Source: Natronospirillum operosum
Lineage (GTDB): Bacteria; Pseudomonadota; Gammaproteobacteria; Pseudomonadales; Natronospirillaceae
Length of the DNA: 64,000 bases
Direction: 5' to 3'
Assembly (NCBI RefSeq): GCF_004768465.1
Contig: NZ_SRMF01000004.1
Location: forward strand, 186,001-250,000
Position numbers and translations under genes: made by a program. The notes below the pieces were generated by a model. It had not been told where the DNA came from. It searched no databases and saw nothing but the letters and a program-made list of their open reading frames with translations. The first letter of the stretch is position 1. Every line of letters starts with the position of its first letter. This document shows positions 27,042 through 36,843 of the stretch, piece by piece.

Positions 27042-27312
27042 CTAGTGTCCTGCCTGATTAATTCGGCAACTCTCTGCGTGCGGTCTGCGGTCTCTAGCCA
27101 AGGCGACATCCCGCAGGCGTGGTGGGTCCACTTCAAGGGATGTCAACACTGGCCAGGGGCCGCAGAGGCACGCCCTCCGGGAGCCCCTGAAGCGCTCTGA
27201 TAGCGGCGTTGCGATGTTTAGATTTGGAGCCACCAGACCTTCAACATCGCGCCTTGCTCTCAAAGCGCTCAATGGCTCAGGGCAGTGTCGAATTAACCAT
27301 ACAGGGCACTAG
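27042..27312. mobile_element. MITE-like element with 27-bp imperfect terminal inverted repeats
   Basis: The left end starts CTAGTGTCCTG and the right end, read inward, starts CTAGTGCCCTG; 22 of the first 27 bases match. CTAG at both outer ends is either part of the repeat or a four-base target duplication. The 271-bp interior has no transposase. A 76-codon minus-strand frame inside has no family I know and is unlikely to be a gene. The element sits about 85 bases upstream of the MBL start. Confidence 0.65.
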
Positions 27313-27507
27313 GGGACTCTCCGTTGGCACTTTCGTATCTCGGCTACACGGGCGCTGAGAATGTTTGTACAGCCACGCTACCGCCCGGCCGGGTGCAGTG
27401 GCTTGCCAATCCTTCGGGACTGTTGTTGACCCGCCCTGTCGCTATGGGCAGGTTTTGAACACTGTCCCTAGGTTTAGCTTCTGCGCCCGGGTTTTGCAAG
27501 TATTGCG

Positions 27508-27678
27508 TCAAGCAGTGGTGGTGGGGCGGAGTACTTTGGTCTGGTAGATGTCGGTGGCGGGCTGGGCCATCAGGCGGTCGGCCATTTCCTGTTTCAGTTC
27601 GGTCAGGCGCATTTCGTCGGTTTGGGTTCGGTTGGTTCTTCGGGCGAGGGTGATGAATTCGGAGCGCCCTTGGCATGA
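27508..27678 (-). pseudogene. Possible 3' remnant of a broken gene
   Basis: A 56-codon frame with protein-like composition (segments LARRTNRTQTDEMRLTELKQ and YQTKVLRPTTTA) ends at a TGA at 27510-27508. It is preceded at once by an in-frame stop and has no start with a ribosome site. I do not recognise the family. The remaining 27313-27507 shows only a weak GCCC/GGGC hairpin near 27440-27460; I see no other gene there. Confidence 0.3.
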
Positions 27679-27693
27679 TCAGGAGAGAGACGG

Positions 27694-29478
27694 CTAGAGC
27701 AGTCCGAGGCGACCTGCCTGCGCAACAGCGGCCGCGCGCGATGAGCAGTCCAAGCGGGTATAGATGTTGGCCAGATGACGATGCACGGTGTGCTCGCTCA
27801 GCACCAGATGTTTGGCGACCTGCCGTTCGGTCAGGCCTTCTGCTGCCAGCTTCAGGATCTCCAGCTGCCGCCGGGTGAGCGGGCAGGGTTCCGGAGGGGT
27901 GTCGTCCGTGGCGAGCTCTGCGAGCAGGGCGGTGGCCCGGTCGGCCTCGCTGGTAGCCTCCAGTTCATCCAGCGTTGCCCAGGCCCGGCGTGTCTCGACC
28001 ACCGCCAGTTCAGAGCAGGCGGTCGATGTCAGCGCCTGGGCCAGCTCGAGGCGCGCCAGCGCGGCCTCGAAAGGTGTACCGGCACGGTCGAAGCTGGCGA
28101 CGGCGTCGGCGCAGTGTTGTGCCGCCAGTTCGGCATTGCCGTCGGCCAGCGCGAGTCGGGCTTCACACAGTCTGGCCGTTGCCACCAGGGAGCTTGTGCC
28201 CACTGTGGCGGCGAGATGGCACAGCTCTCGGGCGTAACCAGCGGCCGTGTCAGGGGCTTCGAGTGCCAGCCGTGCGCGTACAGCTACCTCAAGGGCGTCA
28301 GCTCGTTTCGGGCTTGTGGCCGGTAATTGACGCAGTGTGCGCTCGGCCAGGATGGCGGCACCGGCAGCGTCGTCTGCGTCCAGATGCAGTGCTGCCAGCC
28401 CGGCCTGGGCGAACCAGTGTTCACCGGCCGCCTCGAAAGCCTGTCGCGCCTCGGCGTGACGGCCCTGGCGGCGTCGCAGGTCGCCGAGCCGGGCCAGTGC
28501 GTCGGCACGCCAGGCCTGTGGGCCGTTGGGGAGTCGGTCGACGGCGGTGACGAGTTCCTGTTCTGCATCCTGCCAGGAGCCCCTGCGCGTGAGGATACGA
28601 CCATAATGCGAACGGCAGTTGCCGACCACGAAGGGTACGCCAAGGCGTTTGCTGAACGCGCCGATCTGCTGGCTCCACTGCCCGCCACGTTCGTCGTCGC
28701 GCAATTCCTCGCATGCGGTGAGTAGCAGGCAGCAGGACCAGACCGCCGGCACGAGCTCTTCGTACTCGCCGGCCAGGGCAGCCGTCGCTGCCTCATCCAG
28801 GCACCGCATGCCCGCCGCGATTTCACCCCGCTCCAGCAGCACGACGCCTTCCATGGCAACAGCGAACATCTGCAACCCGACCGCTCCGTGGGTTTGGCCA
28901 ATTCTCTGGGCTTCGTGCACCAGCGTTCGCGCGGTGTCGAGTTGTTGGCTGCGCAACGCCAGATAGGCGTCGAACACTGCCAGCCAGCCATGTTCCGGAG
29001 CTTCGTCCAGTCCGTCGAGCAGACGACGGCTGCGGGCAAACCACCCCTCGGCAATCGCTGGCTTGCCGGCAAACCACAGGTGGTCGTCGCCGATCCATGC
29101 CGCCATCCGGGCGGCCCCGTGGGAGTCGCCTGCGGCATGATAGTCGCGGTAGGCCTGTTCTCGAGTTGCCAGGCAGGCGGCGAGGTCTTCCTGCCACCAG
29201 TGGACCCAGCTCAGCCCTTCGAGTGCGGCGGGGCCACTGTTGCTGGCCAACGCCGAGTCAAAGCACGACCGGGCCTTAACCCACCCGCCCCGAGCAAGTG
29301 CTTGATAGCCCTCGGCAACCGCCTCGCTGATCAATGCTGGCTCTGTCATGCGGCGCACCTGAGTACCCTGAATGAACCCCGAGTCCTCAGTGTACGCCGA
29401 CATTTTTGTCGCCGGTACCCCGTCACGGCCTGCCCCGTTCAGGGGCACGGCCGCTTTCGGTCCGTTCGCTCTCCTCAT
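27694..29478 (-). CDS. LuxR-family regulator with long helical-repeat (TPR-like) N-terminus
   Basis: A 594-residue regulator. The C-terminal ~65 residues are a LuxR/FixJ helix-turn-helix (PLTRRQLEILKLAAEGLTERQVAKHLVLSEHTVHRHLANIY), and the stop falls right after it. The first ~520 residues are Ala-rich paired helices of TPR type with no ATPase motif, unlike full MalT-type regulators. Its start overlaps the methyltransferase stop (ATGA at 29475-29478), so the two are translationally coupled. The regulator probably senses a ligand through the helical repeats; this is inference. Targets are unknown. Confidence 0.8.
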   Translation of the reverse strand: MRRANGPKAAVPLNGAGRDGVPATKMSAYTEDSGFIQGTQVRRMTEPALISEAVAEGYQALARGGWVKARSCFDSALASNSGPAALEGLSWVHWWQEDLAACLATREQAYRDYHAAGDSHGAARMAAWIGDDHLWFAGKPAIAEGWFARSRRLLDGLDEAPEHGWLAVFDAYLALRSQQLDTARTLVHEAQRIGQTHGAVGLQMFAVAMEGVVLLERGEIAAGMRCLDEAATAALAGEYEELVPAVWSCCLLLTACEELRDDERGGQWSQQIGAFSKRLGVPFVVGNCRSHYGRILTRRGSWQDAEQELVTAVDRLPNGPQAWRADALARLGDLRRRQGRHAEARQAFEAAGEHWFAQAGLAALHLDADDAAGAAILAERTLRQLPATSPKRADALEVAVRARLALEAPDTAAGYARELCHLAATVGTSSLVATARLCEARLALADGNAELAAQHCADAVASFDRAGTPFEAALARLELAQALTSTACSELAVVETRRAWATLDELEATSEADRATALLAELATDDTPPEPCPLTRRQLEILKLAAEGLTERQVAKHLVLSEHTVHRHLANIYTRLDCSSRAAAVAQAGRLGLL

Positions 29479-30287
29479 CGGTTCTGGCCGGTGATAGTCA
29501 GGTACTCGGCCGGCAGCACGACCTGGCCATCGGCAGTCTTGTAGCGCGCAAACAGGTCGGCCAGCTCGGCTTGCAGGTCGGGCCAGCGGCCATCGGCCTG
29601 GGTCAACTCGCGGGCCATGTTGACCGGGCCGAGATAGTCGGTGTAGCAGGAAACAGCCGCATCGACGGAGGGGTGGGTGATTTCCCAGATCGCGCGCTCG
29701 AAGCTCAGTGCCAGGCCGGTGCCCTCGAAGAGCTCGCGGACATTCTTCTCGTCACCCCAGGCCAGCGGCGGATCGACGAACTCCGGGTCGGGTGGTAAAT
29801 AGTTCGCTACGATGCGAAAGAAGTCGCCGAATACGCCCTCCGGCGTCCAGGCGCACAGCCCGAGTTGTCCGCCGGGTGCGAGTATCCGCGCGAGCTCGTC
29901 AGCAACGACGTCGTGGCGCGGCGCGAACATGCAGCCGAATGTCGACAGTACAATGTCGGCATGAGCATCGGAGAAGGGCAATTCCTCGGCGTCGCCTTCG
30001 ATCCACTCGACGTCCACCCCGGCCTCCTGCGCGCGGCCGCGGGCCAGGTCGAGCATATGGGGTGTAAGGTCCACGCCCGTGACCCGGGCGCCCGCCTGAG
30101 CAGCCGGAATGGCAGCGTTGCCGCTGCCGCAGGCGACATCGACCACGTTCTGGCCAGCGCCGATGCCAAGCCTGCGCACAAGCTGCGCACCGACCTCATA
30201 CAGGTTCTCTGCGCGCATCATGGCATCATAGTCGCCTCGAGCCCACACGGTGCGGGCGGCTGATTTGACCTCTGACAATTGTTGCAT
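29475..30287 (-). CDS. Class I SAM-dependent methyltransferase
   Basis: A 270-residue methyltransferase with motif I VVDVACGSGNAAIPAA near residues 48-60, acidic motif II (GVDLT), and the post-II region ADIVLSTFGCMFAP. The family is UbiE/Methyltransf_11-like; the substrate is unknown. It is the first gene of a two-gene unit with the LuxR regulator, which overlaps it by four bases. A GAGG ribosome site (GGAGGTCACC) precedes the ATG. Confidence 0.85.
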   Translation of the reverse strand: MQQLSEVKSAARTVWARGDYDAMMRAENLYEVGAQLVRRLGIGAGQNVVDVACGSGNAAIPAAQAGARVTGVDLTPHMLDLARGRAQEAGVDVEWIEGDAEELPFSDAHADIVLSTFGCMFAPRHDVVADELARILAPGGQLGLCAWTPEGVFGDFFRIVANYLPPDPEFVDPPLAWGDEKNVRELFEGTGLALSFERAIWEITHPSVDAAVSCYTDYLGPVNMARELTQADGRWPDLQAELADLFARYKTADGQVVLPAEYLTITGQNR

Positions 30288-30417
30288 GGTGACCTCCTTG
30301 GTGATTGGGAGAACACCAGTATCGTCAGGGACGCCCCGGGGCGACTTCCCCTGAACGGGCCAACTTGTCAGGCGGCTGCCATGGCCCGGACGGGTAAGAC
30401 CAATCCATTCAACTGTG

Positions 30418-31194
30418 CTATGTAACGTGCTGCTGCTTCTTGCGCTCGATCAGCATGGCCATGCCATCCAGAAACCGCTCCAGCCCGAACCTGAAGGCCC
30501 GTTCCGGGTCACCCAGGCCATAGGTCTCGCCGGCCACTCTGCCTACGTGTGAGGCCAATGGGTAGGGCGAGAAATCAACATCGGCAAGAAAGGGTTCGAT
30601 GCTGGGCCACCATTCATCGTCGGTCATGCCGGTGGCTTCCAGAACCGTCTGTGCGCGGGCGGCATCGCGGACGGCTCCCAGCACATAGTTGTGCAGCGCC
30701 GTGACGCTCAGGTCCATCTCTATCTCATCCAGCCCCAGCCCTTCGAGGGCACTGAGTGCCACTTCATAGGAGGCCATGGTGTTGGGCCCGAGTATCGGGC
30801 GGTGGGTCTGAAACTGCACGATCCACGGATGCCGCAGGTAGAAGTGCCAGGCATCCTCGGCAATGAAGGTCATGCGTTGGCGCCAGTTCATGGTCGGCCA
30901 GTCGTCCGGCCGCGCTGCGCTTTCGGCGGTGACCTGGTCCAGCATCAGGTCATGCAGTTCTGCCTTGGAGGGCACATGGGTGTAGAACGACATGGGGGAG
31001 ATGCCAACGGCTTCTGCCACATTGCGGGTACTCACGGCTTCGATGCCTTCCGAGTCGGCAATGGATATGGCGGCCGCCACAATGTCCTCGAGGCTGGCTT
31101 TGGGTTTGGGGCCACGCCTTGGAGCCCGAGATTTTCCCCACATCAATTCAATCAGTTTGCGTGGGTCACCCTTGCCGGCAAATTCCTGAGACAT
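30418..31194 (-). CDS. TetR-family repressor of the adjacent ABC exporter
   Basis: A 258-residue TetR-type regulator. The N-terminal HTH runs through DIVAAAISIADSEGIEAVS and VAEAVGISPMSFYTHVPSK at residues ~35-80, after a longer than usual basic N-terminal tail. The C-terminal ligand domain resembles the TetR_C_33 type. It is divergent from the DrrA-like ABC genes across a 172-base gap with a perfect inverted repeat at 31233-31261. ATAGGAG precedes its ATG. It probably represses itself and the transporter until a drug binds. Confidence 0.88.
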   Translation of the reverse strand: MSQEFAGKGDPRKLIELMWGKSRAPRRGPKPKASLEDIVAAAISIADSEGIEAVSTRNVAEAVGISPMSFYTHVPSKAELHDLMLDQVTAESAARPDDWPTMNWRQRMTFIAEDAWHFYLRHPWIVQFQTHRPILGPNTMASYEVALSALEGLGLDEIEMDLSVTALHNYVLGAVRDAARAQTVLEATGMTDDEWWPSIEPFLADVDFSPYPLASHVGRVAGETYGLGDPERAFRFGLERFLDGMAMLIERKKQQHVT

Positions 31195-31232
31195 TTTTTC
31201 TCCTATAACTATTTACACTGTACATTGTTTTC

Positions 31233-31261
31233 AGTAACCTTGTGCACCGTACAAGGTTACT
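31233..31261. promoter_or_regulatory. TetR operator: 11-base perfect inverted repeat
   Basis: AGTAACCTTGT and ACAAGGTTACT flank GCACCGT in the intergenic region between the divergent TetR and ABC genes. Size and position suit a TetR-family operator. Confidence 0.75.
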
Positions 31262-31366
31262 GTTGTCAGGGCACCTTGTCGAGGTCATGCGGTTCTGGAG
31301 CCTGCTGACAATATTTGTCACCAGGCTCTGCGAACCTTGAAACGAACACAAAGGGAGACCTGAACA

Positions 31367-32383
31367 ATGATCCAAGCTACTGATCTGACTCGCTCCTTCA
31401 AAACCAAGGCTGGTCTCGTGGAAGCGGTGCGCGGGTTGAGCCTGCAGGTGGAAGAAGGTGAACTGGTTGCTTTCCTGGGCCCAAATGGCGCTGGCAAGTC
31501 CACCTCGGTGCGCATGCTGACAACACTGTTGCCGATCACGTCCGGCAGCGCCACCGTGGGCGGGTTTGATGTCGCCCGGGACCCGGTTGGCGTGCGCCGC
31601 ACCATCGGCTATGTGGGGCAGGGCACCGGCTCCGGGCCCTATCATCGGGTACGTGATGAGCTGGTGACGCAGGGCAGGGCCTATCGCATGGGCGACGCAG
31701 AAGCCAGAAGGCGTGCCGATGAATTGCTCGGCGTGCTGGAACTGGAAGGCCTGGCTGATCGCAACTGTGCCACCCTGTCCGGTGGCCAGAAGCGCCGGCT
31801 GGATATCGCCCTGGGGCTGATGCATACGCCGAAAATCCTGTTTCTTGATGAACCATCGACCGGGCTGGACCCACACTCCCGGGCCAACCTCTGGGAGCAT
31901 GTCATCAAGCTGCGCCGGCAAACCGGCATGACCATCTTCCTGACCACCCATTACCTGGATGAAGCCGACACCATGGCCGAACGGGTGATGATCATGGACC
32001 ACGGCAAGATGATCGCCGATGACGTGCCGGAGAAACTGAAGGCAGATCTGGCCGGTGATCAGGTCAGCCTGGGCCTGGTCTCCGAAAGTGATGCCATCAC
32101 TGCGGCGGAGAGCGCCATGAACCTGCCCACGGTGCGAGACGTCACCCAGACTGACCGGCGGCTGACATTCACTATTCAGAACGGTGAAACACTGATGCCG
32201 GAGTTCATTCGACAGTTGCACCAAAAGGGGCTTGAGGTCGCCACTGCCAATGTAGTCAGACCAACGCTGGATGACGTCTTTCTGAGCCTGACCGGGCGCA
32301 GTCTGCGTGAGAGTTCGCTGGCGGTACAAAAAACAGAACAGGTCGCCCACATTGAACGTTACACATCCGAGGTGAGTTCATGA
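31367..32383 (+). CDS. DrrA-like ABC exporter ATP-binding protein
   Basis: A 338-residue ATPase of the DrrA/daunorubicin-resistance type. Walker A GPNGAGKST near residues 40-48, signature LSGGQKRRLDIA near 138-150, Walker B ILFLDEPSTGLD and H-loop TTHYLDEAD are present, with a C-terminal DUF4162-like tail. It powers export of a drug or lipid together with the permease that overlaps its stop by four bases (ATGA at 32380-32383). Confidence 0.92.
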   Translation: MIQATDLTRSFKTKAGLVEAVRGLSLQVEEGELVAFLGPNGAGKSTSVRMLTTLLPITSGSATVGGFDVARDPVGVRRTIGYVGQGTGSGPYHRVRDELVTQGRAYRMGDAEARRRADELLGVLELEGLADRNCATLSGGQKRRLDIALGLMHTPKILFLDEPSTGLDPHSRANLWEHVIKLRRQTGMTIFLTTHYLDEADTMAERVMIMDHGKMIADDVPEKLKADLAGDQVSLGLVSESDAITAAESAMNLPTVRDVTQTDRRLTFTIQNGETLMPEFIRQLHQKGLEVATANVVRPTLDDVFLSLTGRSLRESSLAVQKTEQVAHIERYTSEVSS

Positions 32384-33135
32384 ACTTTGTACAAGACACC
32401 TTGGTGTCCTTTCGGCGCGAAATCGGGCCGACCCTGCGCAGTTGGTACTACATCCTGTTTGGCATTATTCAGCCCTTGCTGTATCTGGGGCTGTTTGTGC
32501 CGCTGCTGACCAGTGTGCCCATGGGTGGCGAAGGTCATCCGCTGCAATGGTTCGTACCGGGCATGATTGTCATGCTGGTGCTGTTTACCACCGTCAGCTG
32601 TGGCTGGGCGCTGACGGAAGAACTGATGTCAGGCAGTTTCGAGCGTTTTCTGGCCACCCCCATGAGCCGACCGGCCATGCTGATCGGGCGGGCTCTGAAG
32701 GAACTGGCACCCCTGCTGGCGCAGGCACTGATTGTCATCGGGCTGGCCGCGCCCTTCGGGCTGGTGCTGCATCCTGTGACCATGCTGTTTGGCCTGCTGC
32801 TGTTGCTGGTGTTCGGGGTCGGGGTAGCGGCGCTGTCATACGCACTGGCGATTGCCAGCAAGCATGACGGCGGGCTGTTCTATATGGTCTCGCATTCGGT
32901 GGCGCTGCCGTTGATGCTGCTCGGGGGCGTGCTGTTGCCCATGGATATGGCACCGGGCTGGCTGTATACGGCATCACGTTTCAACCCGTTGACGTATCTG
33001 GTCGAAGCGGAGCGCGCGCTGTTCCTCGGTGAACTGTATTCCGCTACGGTACTGAATGGCGTCATTGTAGCCTTTCTGGTGGCCGGTGTCGGTTTGCTGG
33101 TAGGGGCGATGACGATCCGCAGGGCGACGCTCTGA
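32380..33135 (+). CDS. DrrB-like ABC-2 type permease
   Basis: A 251-residue ABC-2 membrane protein with six predicted segments (around 25-50, 62-82, 105-135, 140-165, 170-190, 225-245). The segment LTEELMSGSFERFLATPMSRPAMLIGRALKEL lies between helices 2 and 3 as usual for this family. It forms the channel with the preceding ATPase. It is regulated by the divergent TetR. Confidence 0.92.
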   Translation: MNFVQDTLVSFRREIGPTLRSWYYILFGIIQPLLYLGLFVPLLTSVPMGGEGHPLQWFVPGMIVMLVLFTTVSCGWALTEELMSGSFERFLATPMSRPAMLIGRALKELAPLLAQALIVIGLAAPFGLVLHPVTMLFGLLLLLVFGVGVAALSYALAIASKHDGGLFYMVSHSVALPLMLLGGVLLPMDMAPGWLYTASRFNPLTYLVEAERALFLGELYSATVLNGVIVAFLVAGVGLLVGAMTIRRATL

Positions 33136-33143
33136 CAAAACCC

Positions 33144-33163
33144 GGCCCGGTTCTTTCCGGGCC
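33144..33163. terminator. Hairpin after the ABC operon
   Basis: GGCCCGG and CCGGGCC pair around TTCTTT, nine bases after the permease stop. There is no T-run on the plus side, so it is a candidate terminator only. Confidence 0.4.
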
Positions 33164-33260
33164 ATGACCTGTCTGGGAGTGCAGTTCGGCGCTGACAGTA
33201 CTGGAGTGTAGAATGGCCGGCATTCAATGCTCAGGGATTCTGCCACAAGGAGCCGACACC

Positions 33261-35183
<1,923 letters not shown>

Positions 35184-35202
35184 CACCAACCTTGAGAGCA
35201 GA

Positions 35203-35481
35203 TCAGCCCCCGCTCAACGCCTGAAAGATATACAGGGTGCCGTCTTCCGGCACCCTGTCTGACAGCGTTTTGCGGTCGAACACTATGGAGTCGTTGATGC
35301 CGAGGTTCACATGCCGACGCAGAGCCCCGCGGTCATCCAGTATGTAATCGGTGAAACCGGGGGCCTGCTCGTTGATGGCGTGCAGCGCCTCTTTCACCGA
35401 GCCGGCCGGCACGGTGACGGTCTGGCCTTCCAGTTGCGGGAAGAACCGGTAGAGGTGCGGTGTCATCTTTACGGTGGGCAT
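35203..35481 (-). CDS. MoaD/ThiS-like ubiquitin-fold protein
   Basis: A 92-residue beta-grasp protein ending in LSGG, the C-terminal Gly-Gly that MoaD and ThiS use for adenylation by an E1-like partner. The strands VKMTPHLYRFFPQLEG and GALRRHVNLGINDS fit MoaD-like sulfur carriers. It starts five bases after the stop of the beta-propeller gene (GTGA at the junction), so the two are coupled. There is no molybdopterin or thiamine gene nearby; moeA is 20 kb away. Its activating enzyme is unknown. Confidence 0.8.
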   Translation of the reverse strand: MPTVKMTPHLYRFFPQLEGQTVTVPAGSVKEALHAINEQAPGFTDYILDDRGALRRHVNLGINDSIVFDRKTLSDRVPEDGTLYIFQALSGG

Positions 35482-35486
35482 GGCGG

Positions 35487-36671
35487 TCACCCGAAACGCA
35501 CGGAGTAGATAGGCGGGAAATTGTTGCCCAGACACTGCCAGGTCTCTCCCCGATCTTCCGACACATAGGCATTGCCGGTGGTGCTGCCGAAACAGAGACG
35601 GTCACCGACGGCATCCAGGCCGTGGCGCAGCACGATGTCGTGGGCGTTTTCCTGGGGCAGGCCTTCGCGCAGTGGCTGCCAGCTCTGGCCGCCATCCGTG
35701 GTGCGGGCCACGAACAGGCCGCCGTCTATGGTCATGCGCTCGGCATCGCTGCGCCCCGGCACCACCCAGGCGGTGCGGCCATCGTGGTCATCCACTGCAA
35801 TGGGGAAACCGAAGTGCACGCCGTTTTCCGGCTGGCTGACCCTCTTCCAGGTTTGGGCGCCGTCATCGCTGTAGAACACGCCAAAGTGGTTCTGCTGCCA
35901 CACATGCTCCGGCTGCCCGGGGCAGTGGGTGACAAAGTGCGGGTCATGGCCCCATTCAACGTTCGGGTCGGGGGCATAGTCCACCAGCATGCCCTTGTTG
36001 CGACCGGCCCAGGTCTGGCCGCCGTCGGTGCTTTCCAGCACGCCGGCTGAAGAGGCTGCCACGGTGATGTGGTTCGGGTCGCGCGGGTCGACCATGATGG
36101 AGTGAATGCCGGGCTCGAACACACCATAGTCAATACTGGCCGGGGTGCCGAACCAGTGGGTTTCGCTGGTGGCTTCGCCGGCAAACAGATCACCGCCGCG
36201 GCTTTCGTGGTTCCACAGCGGGCGGTTGAGGGTCCAACTGTCGCCGCCGTCATCACTGACAAACAGGCCGCCGGGAATGGTGCCGGCATAGATGCGCCCG
36301 GGCTGGTCCGCGCTGCCAAAGGCGATATGCCAGATCTTGTAGAGCACGGCGTCAGCATACTCGGGCTGGCCAGTGGGGGCGTTGGGGTCGAAATCCGGCG
36401 TCGGCATGGTCTGCACGATGTGGCGGGCGCCCTCGGGGTATTTCAGCGAGCTCAGGTCTTCCCAGGTTGCACCGCCGTCGCGCGAGCGCGACAGCTTGGG
36501 CCCCCAATGCCCGTGATCCAGCGAGGCCCACAGGGTGCCATCGCGCGGGTCTTGGGTGGCAAAGCAGACCGGCACCCCGGCATGCTGAATGGGGCGGGGC
36601 TGCCAGCCCGCCGCAGTACGATCAACAATAACGGTGCCCTTGCGGGTACCCAGAATAATGGTGTCAGCCAT
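35487..36671 (-). CDS. Beta-propeller (BNR/sialidase-like, Ycf48-type) protein
   Basis: A 394-residue cytoplasmic protein with repeated Asp-box motifs of the S-x-D-x-G-x-T-W type (SRDGGATWEDL, SDDGGDSWTL, STDGGQTWAG, SDDGAQTWKR, TTDGGQSWQPL, SEDRGETWQCL). No signal peptide is seen, so a secreted sialidase is unlikely. The catalytic residues of sialidases cannot be assigned. It is directly upstream of a Gly-Gly MoaD-like protein. The pairing suggests one scaffold or enzyme with its Ubl partner; this is inference. Confidence 0.78.
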   Translation of the reverse strand: MADTIILGTRKGTVIVDRTAAGWQPRPIQHAGVPVCFATQDPRDGTLWASLDHGHWGPKLSRSRDGGATWEDLSSLKYPEGARHIVQTMPTPDFDPNAPTGQPEYADAVLYKIWHIAFGSADQPGRIYAGTIPGGLFVSDDGGDSWTLNRPLWNHESRGGDLFAGEATSETHWFGTPASIDYGVFEPGIHSIMVDPRDPNHITVAASSAGVLESTDGGQTWAGRNKGMLVDYAPDPNVEWGHDPHFVTHCPGQPEHVWQQNHFGVFYSDDGAQTWKRVSQPENGVHFGFPIAVDDHDGRTAWVVPGRSDAERMTIDGGLFVARTTDGGQSWQPLREGLPQENAHDIVLRHGLDAVGDRLCFGSTTGNAYVSEDRGETWQCLGNNFPPIYSVRFG

Positions 36672-36843
36672 CGGTCAGCCCTCATGCAGTCAGCTTTTTG
36701 TCGTTGTGCTCTTTCACTGCGGCACCTCTGAAACCCGGGTTCGACCGCAAATGTCAGGCACCCTGCCAATGGTCGAACGGGAACACTCAATATAGACAAC
36801 TGATGAAACAAGATACAGCCGCAGTGCAAACTGCGGTGCCCTG

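Noticed and set aside
27042-27272. 76-codon minus-strand frame inside the MITE-like element
   Set aside because: It spans the terminal repeat and structured interior and has no recognised family; more likely chance.
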